From NCBI GenBank assembly GCA_963920765.1, contig OY987246.1, forward strand, positions 13,760,868-13,824,867: a stretch of DNA of 64,000 nt, read 5' to 3'. Below the pieces are notes generated by a model. It was given only the letters and a program-made list of their open reading frames with translations, was not told the DNA's origin and did no database searches. A program made the position numbers and the translations under genes. Shown here piece by piece: positions 27,959 through 38,758 of the stretch (its first letter is position 1; every line of letters begins with the position of its first letter). Origin of the DNA: Ulota crispa (taxonomy: Eukaryota; Streptophyta; Bryopsida; Orthotrichales; Orthotrichaceae).

Positions 27959-28052
27959 CCCCTAAGCATCTAGAGGTTACTGTGAAAACACTCGTTCAAT
28001 GTATTTTGCGCAAACAAAAAATGTCCTCCTAGATGTTTAGGATGTTTAGGGA
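27959..28052. mobile_element. 94-bp TTAA-flanked element nested in M2
   Basis: TTAA|CCCCTAAGCATCTAG on the left and AGGATGTTTAGGGA|TTAA on the right. The related copy at 26470 has the unoccupied site CTAGTTTAAGGTAAC where this copy reads CTAGTTTAA[element]TTAAGGTGAC. This shows that a single TTAA was duplicated on insertion, the piggyBac signature. Confidence 0.85.
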
Positions 28053-28132
28053 TTAAGGTGACTTTTTTGGGTTTAAGGTGGAATACAAAATGATAGCTCT
28101 GTTTTCCCAATTTAACGAGTAACACGTTTTGA

Positions 28133-28350
28133 TCTTTGCACCTTACCCGAGCTTGCGCTGTTTTTAGACTTAGGACTATTGTTCTGGTCGACTTCTAGTC
28201 TCGTTTGGCTGGATTCTAGAGGTCCCCGAACTCTGGATAGGCCTGCTTTCACACAATTGTGAAGCCCTTCCGTACCTCCGGATTCCAGAGGGAGGTTCTT
28301 CAAAATCAAGGGGTTGCCGAAGAGAGGCTGCCTCGCAATTGCTGCAAAAA
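28133..28350 (-). other. GC-richer island with intron-like borders on the minus strand
   Basis: On the minus strand the segment follows a T-rich stretch ending TTTTTGCAG (acceptor-like) and ends at GCTCGG|GTAAGG (donor-like). Two frames are open; one reads RQPLDFEEPPSGIRRYGR. No family recognised and no partner exon located, so I do not call a gene. Confidence 0.3.
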
Positions 28351-28784
28351 TTGTAGGGCCCTGTCGTATGAGCCAGTGTCGTACCGACATGAAGGCCTTG
28401 ATATACTATTATACACAGATGACTCCTAAATATCCAAGGGTACTTTTCTCGTTTCAAGAAAGCATTTTTGAGGTTTTGAAATGTAGTTGTTAGATTATTA
28501 TTAAACATTGAAACAAATTGTAACGGTAGGATCTCAAACTTCAAGGCTTGTAGATGGTGTTGTCAAGAAAAATTACAAAAAAATTATCTGGACCAAATGT
28601 GGATGAGTACAAAATATATACTTTTAAGCCACCCAAAAGTTTAATGCAAAATGGTAATTTTTGTGTAAAAATCTGGGAAATAGTCATTTATGGTGATTTG
28701 GTATTTCTTGTTCTTACTGTAAAACTAATGAATCCCATTCCATATCCATGATAAGAATTTCACAATTGAGCATGTAATACAACA

Positions 28785-29043
28785 AACACCATATTTATTA
28801 AATTGGAAAAAAGAGTATATTTTGGGGCTTTCACTATTTTTGTCATTATGTGAAATTCAGCATATTACAAAAGAAAAAAACATGCAATTTTTTGTACAAT
28901 ATTGAAGTCTCAGTGATTGCTTACAAGAATTTCAAATAACTTCCAACTTTGAGCTATAGCTATGCCTACATTTATTATTTGTAAGATTAAAGTGGACCAC
29001 AAAGTGGTACCTTTGTTTTTCCCAATTTAACAAATATGGTGTT
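28785..29043. mobile_element. M2 MITE, 259 bp
   Basis: Left end AACACCATATTTATTAAATTGG, right end AATTTAACAAATATGGTGTT, flanked by AACA on both sides (28781-28784 and 29044-29047). The interior matches the copy in GRIK intron 1 in reverse. Confidence 0.88.
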
Positions 29044-29450
29044 AACAATTAAAAAGCTATCACCTAACACAAAGGAAAATTTAACTTTAGTTATTGGCCA
29101 AAAACCATTATGAGGAAAAATAATTCAATAGTGAATGAATTCAATTTCCTATAAGAGAGAGTCCTATTAATGCAAAAACACATTTAAAGATTTTATTAAA
29201 TGATGAATTTTAAATATAAGGACCTTTAATCCTCATTGTCCAAGAGGATATATTGATTTTATTTTCAACTTGCTATCCATTTTTCTAAAGTGGCAACTTG
29301 CCTCATAAGCTTTCTAGGGACACTTTTAGCGCGCAACAAGCATGCTTGTAGTTTAGCTTCCAATAAGAACAATTGAACATAGTATGGAGGATACTCATAT
29401 TGAATATTGTAGCTAACTTCAAATTGCAACTTCTCCTAAAATAAAGGTAT

Positions 29451-29570
29451 AATACCATATTCATTAAATTGGGAATTTTATAACATTTTGGGATTAAGTT
29501 GACCAACTTAAACCGACCATTACTGTACAACTTGGGAATTTGATTTTCCCAACTTAATGAATATGGTGTT
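29451..29570. mobile_element. Short M2 MITE, 120 bp
   Basis: Left end AATACCATATTCATTAAATTGG, right end CCCAACTTAATGAATATGGTGTT. Same terminal repeats as the longer copies with most of the interior missing. Confidence 0.75.
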
Positions 29571-30252
29571 AGTATATACGTAATATTCAAATCTATGTTT
29601 TTAACAAGGTCTCAAAGTTTTTGAACACAAAAAATTGGTGCCTTAGGCATTTAGAGGTTGAGAAGATGAAAGTGATGAGTAACTACCACTGCCAAAAATA
29701 GGTGCATTTTTTAGAGAGGCAAAGCATTACCATTGGTGCCTTTAAAAACTCCTCAACCTCTAACCTGAAGATCTCATTAGGGGTAGTCACATCTTCTCTA
29801 AAAATGAAACTTCTGTGAAGAATGAGAAGTTTTGGAATGGAAATAAGAGCCATTTGGAGCACTTCTCCATGAAGGTGTGACTCCCTTATTGTGGGCGGTT
29901 TAAAATGTAGAATGAGTTTACCTGAAAAGTGGTGATTCAATAAGGAAGCAAGTTGCATTCATACACTCAACCAAGGTCTCCATCTACAAGGAGGGTGAAA
30001 GCAAGAAGAGTGAGGTGAAGAAGAGTCAAATGGGTAAAAACTTCACATGCTAAATCTTCTCCACGCCCATTCTTCTCTTCCAAATGTGAAGAAAAAAAAC
30101 TTCTCAATCTTCAAAAGGTGAGGCCCCTAAAGTTCAAGGAGAGGGTGCCACAAACCCCATTCTTTGAAGATTGAAAATAGGGTGGAGGAGGTGTAATTAC
30201 TCCTATAGTCGCAAGATCCCAAATTCTAGGAATTTGGTTTGGTATTTCCTTA
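29571..30252. other. Intergenic, no gene supported
   Basis: Contains an approximate inverted arrangement of CTTCACCTC/CTTCTC words around 29990-30110. Nothing else is recognised. Confidence 0.4.
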
Positions 30253-30653
30253 GAGCATCTCTTGTCACTTGCTTTGCTAGGCAACGCCAAATGAGTTTCC
30301 AAAGAGATAGTGCCGTAAACTTGCATGAAGTGGTGGGACGTAGATTGAAACTCTCTTGCAATCCAGAAGAGTTGAGGACCAATACTTGCATTAAAATGTG
30401 ATGCAATTGTACACTAGGTTACAGGGTGACGCGATGATAATCAGTGACTTCCATATGTGTGAACAGTGTGTGCAAGGGGCTATAAAAGGGACCTATAAAA
30501 AACTAGAATTTGACATGACTATGATTGATATTGGAAACCCCACACCTACATATCCAGAACAACAATGTTGTTAAAAACTCAAAATAAACAAGCCGTTACA
30601 AGTTGGCAACAAATTTTTTTGTGGGGCTCATTTCATGAGTGGCAGAGATGCTC
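30253..30653. mobile_element. GAGCATCTC-ended element, 401 bp, TTA duplication
   Basis: Ends GAGCATCTCTTGTCAC and GAGTGGCAGAGATGCTC, with TTA directly repeated on both sides (30250-30252 and 30654-30656). A 3-bp TTA/TAA duplication is typical of PIF/Harbinger elements. The interior is not shared with the other GAGCATC copies beyond the ends. Confidence 0.75.
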
Positions 30654-31683
30654 TTAGTCGAGCGACACGCACCCAGGCACCCTTCTGACCCTCTCTGGAA
30701 TGTAAGCAGGTAAGGAGCAAATGGATAGACTCAAAACCAAGAGTGAACATTCATCCATGCCATCAACTATCATTAGTAACTGTCAACCAATTTGGATGCT
30801 TCTCTAAGAGGAATTAAGAAATTTCATCCAGTATCTTGTAGTGTGGAAGGGTAAGTAGCCAGTATCAAAATGAGATAAGCTTATGAAACAAGCAGCGCAT
30901 TTTTTTGGGCAAAAAACAGCCAATTGGCAACAAACACAACTAATGAAAGTTGTTCCCTCCATTTATTCCCCAATTGCGTGCACTCTTTTTGAATCTAGCT
31001 AAAACAGATTCGTCAAAAAAAATGCCTTGGAAACAAGGCTCCCTGGACCAAAGGATGAGATCTGTTGCATAGGTGAAGCAGGGTTTTCTTTTTTGGCGAT
31101 AAACAATCAGATTTGAGACAGCAAGGTTCGAAATACACGAATGCGATGCAGGCCCTCGAGATTTCCATCTCACTGCAGAGGACACGTCTGTGCATTTACT
31201 GTGCGGCTACCGTGCAAAAAAAGACCCTGAGGTGAAGTTGTTGCAGTACAGTACAGAAAAGGTTGCAGCTCAGCAAGCATCCAGCAACTTGTTCCGTCAT
31301 GTGGCAAGAAACAATCGGCACACCGTGAGAATCAGAGAGCACACTTGTAGGCTGTGCAGCCACAATCTGGCTCACCCACTATCGCCTGGTCATCACTCAT
31401 CACTCCCAGTCACCGTCACAAAAAGTAGGTTTTTCCTCTTTTACTTAGAAATTACCATACCAGTCTCAAAGGTTGTGCTGCGTTTATGAGATCCTCCTGA
31501 AAAGCACATTGGCTTTAGAAAAGAACGGAAGCAACTCCTGTTGTTCCATATCACGCTTTCGAAGGACCAGGTGCTCATGCACAGTCAAAGTCAGTTGTAG
31601 GGCCATTGCTCTTTCTAGGGTAGATCAAGCAAAAAATCTATACGAAGATTTAATTTCCTTTCTCATTGCCCATTTTTTAAAGG
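30654..31683. other. Intergenic, partly GC-richer, no gene supported
   Basis: The 30940-31640 stretch is open on both strands in short frames and is less AT-rich. I see no domain, start context or splice pair to support a gene. A decayed gene is possible. Confidence 0.4.
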
Positions 31684-32066
31684 TGATATATGCACACCCG
31701 GGGTTTGTTATATGTACACTTGGAAGGGAGAGGGTGAATTTTAGATATTTACCATCAACAAGTTGAATTTGGATAATTTGAATTCACATTTGGATTTAGA
31801 GATCTTGATTTAATCCGTTGGATAATAATTAGTGGAAAAGCTTAGCTAGGGGCAAATTATTACTATTATCCTTGCTTGTAAATAAACATAAGTTTTTTTA
31901 ATGGGCGTTGTTCAATTGTATCTTTCTTTGTAATTCTAAACTAAATCGAGGTTTCTAAATCCAAATGTGATTTCAAATTATCTAGATTCAACTTATTGAT
32001 GGTAAATATCTAAAATTTACCCCCCCTCCAAATGTACATATAACAAACCTCGGGTGTGCATATATC
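31684..32066. mobile_element. Foldback/MITE with GATATATGCACACCC ends, 383 bp
   Basis: Left end GATATATGCACACCCGGGG is mirrored by CCTCGGGTGTGCATATATC at the right. The arms extend about 150 bp inward (AATTTTAGATATTTACCATC on the left; GATGGTAAATATCTAAAATT on the right). A half copy is present at about 6690-6925 and interior traces at about 9880. Confidence 0.8.
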
Positions 32067-33079
32067 AATTCCCTCTTTATAATCTTCTAAAATTTTAGGG
32101 ATATGTTGCATTATCCACACAACCATTTGTGCAAAGAGCATGCCCGTGTATCAATATGTGACCATAAGTTATGAAAAGTTCAAAACATTTAGAGCAAACT
32201 TCTATGCTAACCTTGAGATTGGAAAACTCACCAACTGAACTTGTTTATAAGGGTTGACCCCTAAATGCCTAGCACTACAAAAAAAAATTGAGGCCTCTGG
32301 TACCCTCTCCAAAAGATCCCAAAACATGTACTTATTACAAATTTGCTACAGATAAATCACTAATCCCTTGTTTCCGTTCATCTTTTGAGTTCAATGCAAT
32401 CATGAAAGTTGTATTTTTATGTCATTTCAATTGGACAAAGATGTAGGAACAACTATACAATAAAACCATAAATTCTATTTTACTCTATAGTGATTACATT
32501 TACATATTTTCTGAATGTAATGTCTTTTGTATTGTTTTGGATTGTGCATGTGGCTAAGATCCTTCATACAAGATAGCAATAATTTTGAGTGATTTTTCTT
32601 ATACTTACACTAGAATGCCTAGCCCTAAATAATAGCTTGCTTTATCAAATAGTCGGAGGTTTCTAGAGGGCTCAAAATTTTCAAGATGTCTATAACTGCT
32701 TAGTTACGTATGAGAGTTTTTACTATATATGTTCCCCTTTAGCAACTAGATATGAATGTGATTTTTGTTATTTATTTTTTATTTTTAAGAGAAGCCATCA
32801 CCTTCTTTCTGCGTATCGTAAATTTTCAGATTTATTTGAGAAAATCTGAAGTTCTCACACTTTTTTGAGGAAAAAGTGAAAACAAATTCATATCATACCC
32901 AAACTAATTTAAGTTTTTTTGAATAGTTCATTGTGGGTTTCATGTTATTTTATAGAACATCATGATGTAAACCAAATTTTTGTACCTTTCTGTAACTAGA
33001 ATATTTGAAAATTGTGGTTGTAAACTCGAATTTTAATTGACAAGAAATATTTGCTTTTGGGAATTCTCCAAATTTTTAA
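32067..33079. other. AT-rich intergenic region
   Basis: No gene. TTGACCCCTAAATGCC at 32263 resembles a TTAA-family end without a clear partner, and GCACTACAAAAAAAAA at 32271 resembles a CACTA end; both may be solo remnants. Confidence 0.4.
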
Positions 33080-33728
33080 CCCCTAAAGAACCATTATCCC
33101 TGCGGGGGACAAATGGGATTTTGGGCATGTATCTATGGCTAAATTACTTTATGAGATATTCTGAAACTTTTATGAATGATGGGGAATTCCAAGATCTACG
33201 TGGGCATCCAAATTTTTCTTCATTTTTGACATTTACTGAAGAAGCTACAAATGAATTTATGGAAAACAAGGCACTTTGGGTAGCCCAAAAACTTCTTTAA
33301 AAATTGAATATTTTAAAAATAAAAATCTGAAATAGGTTCTTTAGACTTATATAGACATGGAGAGCTTTGAATCATTCAATTTTGATTAATGAGATGAAAG
33401 TTATGAACTTTCATCTCATTAATCAAAATTGAATGATTCAAAGCTCTCCATGTCTATATAAGTCTAAAGAACCTATTTCAGATTTTTATTTTTAAAATAT
33501 TCAATTTTTAAAGAAGTTTTTGGGCTACCCAAAGTGCCTTGTTTTCCATAAATTCATTTGTAGCTTCTTCAGTAAATGTCAAAATGAAGAAAAATTTGGA
33601 TGCCCACATAGATCTTGGAATTCCCCATCATCCGTAAAAGTTTCAGAAAATCACACAAAGTAGTTTAGCCATAGGTACATGCCCAAAATCCCATTTGTCT
33701 CTAAAAAGGGCCAACAATCCTTTAGGGG
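33080..33728. mobile_element. TTAA-flanked palindromic element, 649 bp, 3-nt loop
   Basis: TTAA|CCCCTAAAGAACC (left) and ATCCTTTAGGGG|TTAA (right). From the centre near 33404 (GATGAAAGTT-ATG-AACTTTCATC) the two arms, about 323 bp each, are near-perfect reverse complements to the very ends, with a few mismatches in the outer third. The arms match one end of the 37145-38098 element, so this is a palindromised derivative of that family. A transcript in either direction would fold into one long hairpin. The 87-codon frame 33037-33300 crosses the left border and is not a gene. Confidence 0.88.
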
Positions 33729-33838
33729 TTAAATTGGAGCAAAAACTAGAGTTCATGACCTTCATTTTAATTGGCCTTAAATTCAAAAATTATGATGTCC
33801 ATGGTTTAAACTTAGGTCAGCAATTTTTGGTGTCTTAA

Positions 33839-34384
33839 CCCCTAAACGCCCAATTGACCATTTTTTGGTTGTTGAGGTGTTGCCCTTTTTTCAAGTTGCT
33901 TGAGATGATTTTTTTTTTTTGAAAATTTGAAAAACTCCTTCAAAGGAAAGCAAGTCTACTTTCCAATATAATTTGAATCATGCCAATCCAAGTAAACTCC
34001 ACCAAGGAGAATTTTCCAAAGACAAACACTTCAAAATTTGCTAAAGTTATACAATTTATTATTTTGGGAAACTAATGATGTTCTCTTCTTCAAAAAGAAA
34101 ATATTTTTGACTTTTAGAATAGAATGTCAATATTTAACCAATCATACCAAGTTTTGTATTTCATGAATAAAATTTGTAATTTTGGTGAATAGTAAATGAG
34201 AAATGCTTTTAAATTCATTAAATAAGAATCCAAAATTTCTTTTGAATATTTGACAGTATGAATAATTACTAAACACACTGATTCTTGTTTTGTCTTTAAA
34301 AGCAACCTTCATCAAAGTTACAAAAATATCATTTTATAATGCATCTATGTTTTGCCCTTACCGGCCCCCTTGAGCGTTTAGGGG
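33839..34384. mobile_element. TTAA-family element, 546 bp
   Basis: TTAA|CCCCTAAACGCCC on the left and TTGAGCGTTTAGGGG|TCAA on the right, with one substitution in the second flank. Non-coding and AT-rich. It lies only about 100 bp from the palindromic element. Confidence 0.7.
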
Positions 34385-34641
34385 TCAAATATATAGAATG
34401 TTCTTGTATATGATTATCACAAATACCTCAATGAGGCAAGTTCCAACACCTTCCAAGCAAGAACACTAAAGCAAATCTTAAAGCAAAGATGGGATGAAAG
34501 TTGTTGTGTTTTTGTGCATGAACACTATTCAAAAGTCATCCAAATGCCACAAAATGACGTTGTTGATGTCTAGGGGTTAATTAGTTTTCTCATTGTAAGC
34601 CAGCATGGGAGTTTGAAACATGACGAGCTTTCAATACTTTG

Positions 34642-35204
34642 GAGCATCTCCACAGGTCTATGCTCTTTTAAAGTTTTCAATATGTTTTGGCAGGCCCTCA
34701 ACCCCTTGATCTCCACCCATGCTTTTCAAAAAGGTGGCTTTGTATTCCAACATGCCTCATAAATAATCAGCTGACCGTTTATCAAGAAAAGTAGAGAATG
34801 AAGTTCACTAAACTTAAGATAAATAGTATCTTGGAGGGCCCTTGATAGACGCAATAGGACAAAATACAATATTTGTTAATTTGGAAAAAATAGAGGTACC
34901 ATTTTGTACTCCACTCAAACCCAAAAAGTTACTTTAAACCAAATTCAAAGGTATCAGATTTAGTCCAAACCACTAAGATTTTTTCCCTTGCAAATCCCTC
35001 CTCTCAAGTGAGGGCATGTGTACAAAAAAAAATACTAAGCTTAGTTTGAGGTGACCACCTCAAACTTCTGAAAATCCCAAAATGTATTGTTTTTCCCAAA
35101 TTAACGAATATCATATTACAAAGTGTTTTTTGAGAAGGTTTAGAAAGGGGCCTCAACACTTTTCATCCACTTTGAGCGCATTTGAGCCACCAGTGGAGAT
35201 GCCC
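34642..35204. mobile_element. GAGCATCTCC MITE split by an M2 insertion
   Basis: Ends GAGCATCTCCACAGG and CCAGTGGAGATGCCC, right flank TAA. The interior matches the 11286 copy (TCACTAAACTTAAG; CATCCACTTTGAGCGC). Without the nested M2 element it is about 304 bp, close to the 313 bp of the intact copy. Confidence 0.78.
34863..35117. mobile_element. M2 MITE nested in a GAGCATCTCC MITE, 255 bp
   Basis: Left end AATACAATATTTGTTAATTTGG, right end AATTAACGAATATCATATT, flanked by ACAA on both sides (34859-34862 and 35118-35121). Interior as in the copies at 48641 and 63266 (GGTACCATTTTGTACTCCAC). Confidence 0.88.
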
Positions 35205-35480
35205 TAAACGGGCCTGCAGTGTTGATTTTTGACCAAAAAAGATTTCTCTTCACACGTCAAAACAAATTTCAGAGGAAGGGCAAATTTTTTTCAGCCCATC
35301 GATAAATTACTAGTCTAAAATTCCTCTTGTCACATGATCACTTGAGAAAAACCTACCCCCCACGACACCAATTAATAAAAGAGCTATTTGTCACCAATAT
35401 ATGGAGAATATTTAGAAAACATGAAATTTTGCAAGCACAAACTGGAAAGAGGTTAATAAATTAACAAGGGCTGTAAGGTA

Positions 35481-36362
35481 TGTACAGTGCCCCTAAGTAT
35501 GTTTATGTTAAGACATGTTTTGCCATTTAATGAACTTTGCAGAAATTAGTGTATAATTTTCATTTTCTTGCATTGCATCATAGTTTTGTATTTCTTATGC
35601 AATTCCAATCTAGCATACTAAATTTCAATTCCAAAAAATCAACATCCATATTTTTGGTAAATTGTTTTTTTAATAAAGATCATGGTTTGACATAAAAATT
35701 GATTGAAGAAAGTTGGTGATGAATTTTTGAGATTTGATTGCATGGATATGTAGGAAACATCCATATGCACATCTTCCATGCTAAGAAAACCCCCCTTAAG
35801 TAACAAAATTTTGATTTACAAAAGGCTCAATGAAACTTGTGATAGGTTCAAATTTTGTAAAATATGTATTTTCTTATGAAATTTAGATTTTGTTGTTTGA
35901 CTCAAATGTTGTAACTAAGTTGTATCTCTAAACACAATATTTTGTTTACTTGATGAATAGCTAGTTAAAAGCTAAAAATATGTATTTTGCAAAGTTTGGG
36001 CGTATCACAAGTTTCATTGAATCTTTTGTAGATCAAAACTTTGTTACTTAAGGGGGGGTTTCTTAGCATGGAAGATGTGCATATGGATGTTTCCTACATA
36101 TCCATGCAATCAAATCTCAAAAATTCATCACCAATTTTCTTCAATCAATTTTTATGTCAAATCATGATTTTAATACAAAACAATTTACCAAAAATAAGAT
36201 GTTGATTTTTTGGAACTAAAATTTAGTATGCTAGATTGGAATTGCATAAGAAATACAAAACCGTGATGCAAGGCAAGAAAATGAAAATTATACACTAGTT
36301 TATGCAAAGTTCATTGAATGGCAAAACATGCTTGAACATAAACATACTGAGGGGCATTGTAC
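35481..36362. mobile_element. Foldback element, ~880 bp, related to 14443
   Basis: Arms of about 420 bp converge on a centre near 35922: for example TGTACAGTGCCCCTAAGTATG on the left with CATACTGAGGGGCATTGTACA on the right, and CATGGATATGTAGGAAACATC with GATGTTTCCTACATATCCATG. The word AAGATGTGCATATGGATG is shared with the element at 14443 and the single arm at 13550. Non-coding. Confidence 0.8.
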
Positions 36363-36856
36363 ATCCATAAGCGTCAAACTAAGGGTTTTGAACATGATGA
36401 GTATCAATAAGCAATTAGCAAATTATAGGATCCTATTAGGGACAGAAAAATAATAAGTTTGCACTTACAAATGTATTATTTGGATACTGTGAGAATAAGT
36501 TGTGAATTTTTAAAGAGCAAATTGCCATTGCACCCATAACCACTTTCAAGATTTCATGTTCACATGTTGTATATCCTTGTCATTACATCTATTCACTTCC
36601 ATAGATTTTCCAAGATTTCAGAGGTGATGGTTATGGGGACACTAACGCTTATGGGTGTACATACCTTACACGCTTTGGAGAAAGACATTGGTAAGATCTT
36701 CTAGTTGAATTGCATGAGAAAGGGGATTCCTAAGTAAAACCATATATTAAAGAGTCATTGGCGTTCTAAATTGCATAAATTGCAGTTGGAGACTTTGAAT
36801 GCATTAATGCATATCTATTGTGCAAACGCTCCTATATTTAAGGGAAAACTTCATGG

Positions 36857-36997
36857 CACTAGAAGAAAAGTTGTCCTAAATGACTAGTTCATGACGATTG
36901 CAATGTTCTAAACAACTATACAATGACTCAATTACAGTTGTTTAGGACATTTGCAATTGTGGTGAACCAGTCGTTTATTGCAAGCTTTCTTCTAGTG
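36857..36997. mobile_element. CACTA-type MITE nested in the M1 terminal repeat, 141 bp
   Basis: Starts CACTAGAAGAAAAG and ends CTTTCTTCTAGTG, with 3-bp duplication TGG (36854-36856 and 36998-37000). The arms continue imperfectly (TTGTCCTAAA...; TTTAGGACA...). Confidence 0.88.
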
Positions 36998-37144
36998 TGG
37001 ATACCCCTAAGGTTTGTTATATTTACATAGATGCCCTTGGTTTTTTAGAAATTATACATATACCTTTGGTCCATAATATTCATGCATTTGTTTTGTTATC
37101 AAGTTTGTTATGCAATATGCTACTTTTTTCATGACTAATGTTAA

Positions 37145-38098
37145 CTTCTAAAGGCCCAAGTGGTCCTTTGGGGGCCAAGTGGGGTTTTGGGCATGTATCT
37201 ACATTTAAACTACCTTATGTGATTTTCTGAAACTTTTATTGAAGATGGAGAATTCAAAGATCTATTTGGGCATCTAATTTTTTCTTCATTCCAACATTTA
37301 TTGAAGAAGTTATGAATGAATAATTGAAAAACAAGGGAAAAGCGGGCATCCCCCAAAAAAATTTGCGTTCTATTTAAATAAAAATTTGAAATTGGTCCTT
37401 TAGATTTGTATGTATGTTGGAAGCTTTGAATCATTCAATTTTGATTGATGAGGTGAAAATTATGAGAAGTTTTAGTTTGCAGGTAGGTATGGGGCTCCCA
37501 AACCTCCATTTCTTTTGCCCCTTGTAAAATTTGGTGCTTTGATTTTTTGAGCTCTTTGTATAACTTTATTTTGACTTTATTTTTTCCAAGTTGTAGTAGA
37601 CTAGGATTTCTTGGTTTTCCCCATTTGGATCAAAGTAATTCAAATTTCTGAATTTTACATAAATTCTCCAATTTTGCATGGTGTATATGCAAATTTCATG
37701 ACCTTACAACATTGCAAGATTTTACAAAGTATGATTCACACCTCAACTCATTTGAAAATTCTCCCACACATACCTAATTTGGTCTTCTACATGGGAAAAA
37801 AAAACCTCAGTTTTGCGTAGAGCAACTTTTTTGATATAGGAGTGGTGAAAGGCTTCTGAAATTTTTGGGTAGCAGGGGAAGAATATAATTTTTCACTTCA
37901 AATGTCAATATCTCACTCCTCTACATCTAGAATGAGTTGATTTTTTCTCACAAGTACCTCCCAATCTCCCATAGTCTAGGGCAAGATCTTACGGTTGGAT
38001 TTATGAAAAAAACTTTTTTTCCTACCATTCTACTTATTCCCTCAAAAGTGGTAGTTTTCAGAGACTTTCATAGAAAAAAGAGCTTGGGCCTTTAGGGC
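37145..38098. mobile_element. TTAA-family element, 954 bp
   Basis: TTAA|CTTCTAAAGGCCCAAG on the left and CTTGGGCCTTTAGGGC|TTAA on the right: 13 terminal bases match exactly after a diverged first three. No transposase frame. It shares its left ~330 bp with each arm of the palindrome at 33080 and its right half with the left part of the 3517 element. Its right TTAA is also the left TTAA of the next element. Confidence 0.75.
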
Positions 38099-38102
38099 TT
38101 AA

Positions 38103-38758
38103 CCCCTAAATGCCCAAGGCACCACATTTTGGTGCCGACAATATTTTGAAGTTCAATAAAACCTAATTAAGCTGCTATTATTTTGTATTTTGTATTTTAG
38201 AATTAATATTTTCAAAGTCTAATTTTAGCATCAAAAACTTGATTTTGAAAATTATTGGTTGTGAATTTTCTATTTAAGATTTTGTGCAAGGGTGTGAGGG
38301 TGTCCATTGCAATCATGACTTTTTTAGTGTTGAGAGCTCAATCATGAAAATGAGCTTCAAATACACTAGATCTTGGGGAAAAATCCACTCTAGAAATTCA
38401 TTTAAAAAAATTGTAAAAGAGATTTTAAAAAGCTGTAAATGGATTGGAGTTATGTGTTATGTCCTTTAACCTCGTATTTTTTGGTAACCAACATTTTAGG
38501 TTTGACATGTGAAAATAGGATTGAAAGACTTGAAGTAATTTTTGCAGTTTTAACACTCTCTTGATCAAACATTATAATCTTTCAATCCATAAGTGATGTT
38601 GTTGTATTTTCTTTTGCTATGTGATGTTTAACATAACTAGTTTGAATTTGTATGGTTACAATTTAAAATAAATTAATACAAATTATCAAAATGTTGGCTT
38701 TTTGTTTAGTTTAGAGCTAGTTCCTAGAAGCTGAAGAAAGGCCTTGGGCATTTAGGGG
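38103..38758. mobile_element. TTAA-family element, 656 bp, perfect 18-bp ends
   Basis: TTAA|CCCCTAAATGCCCAAGGC on the left is exactly mirrored by GCCTTGGGCATTTAGGGG|TTAA on the right. The interior matches the 61931-62566 element in the same orientation (TATTTTTTGGTA, TTTTAGGTTTGA, ATAATCTTTCAATCC). No transposase frame. Confidence 0.88.

Larger units (their letters stand above)
27596..28128. mobile_element. M2 MITE carrying two nested insertions
   Basis: Left end AACGCGTTATTCG, right end AGTAACACGTT, flanked by the 4-bp duplication TTGA (27592-27595 and 28129-28132). Subtracting the two nested elements and their target duplications (178 and 98 bp) leaves 257 bp, matching the 256-bp copy at 26470. 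Both nested elements are listed separately. Confidence 0.88.

Noticed and set aside
33037-33300. 87-codon plus-strand frame
   Set aside because: It crosses the TTAA border of the palindromic element, and its sequence returns inverted in the other arm. It is repeat DNA.
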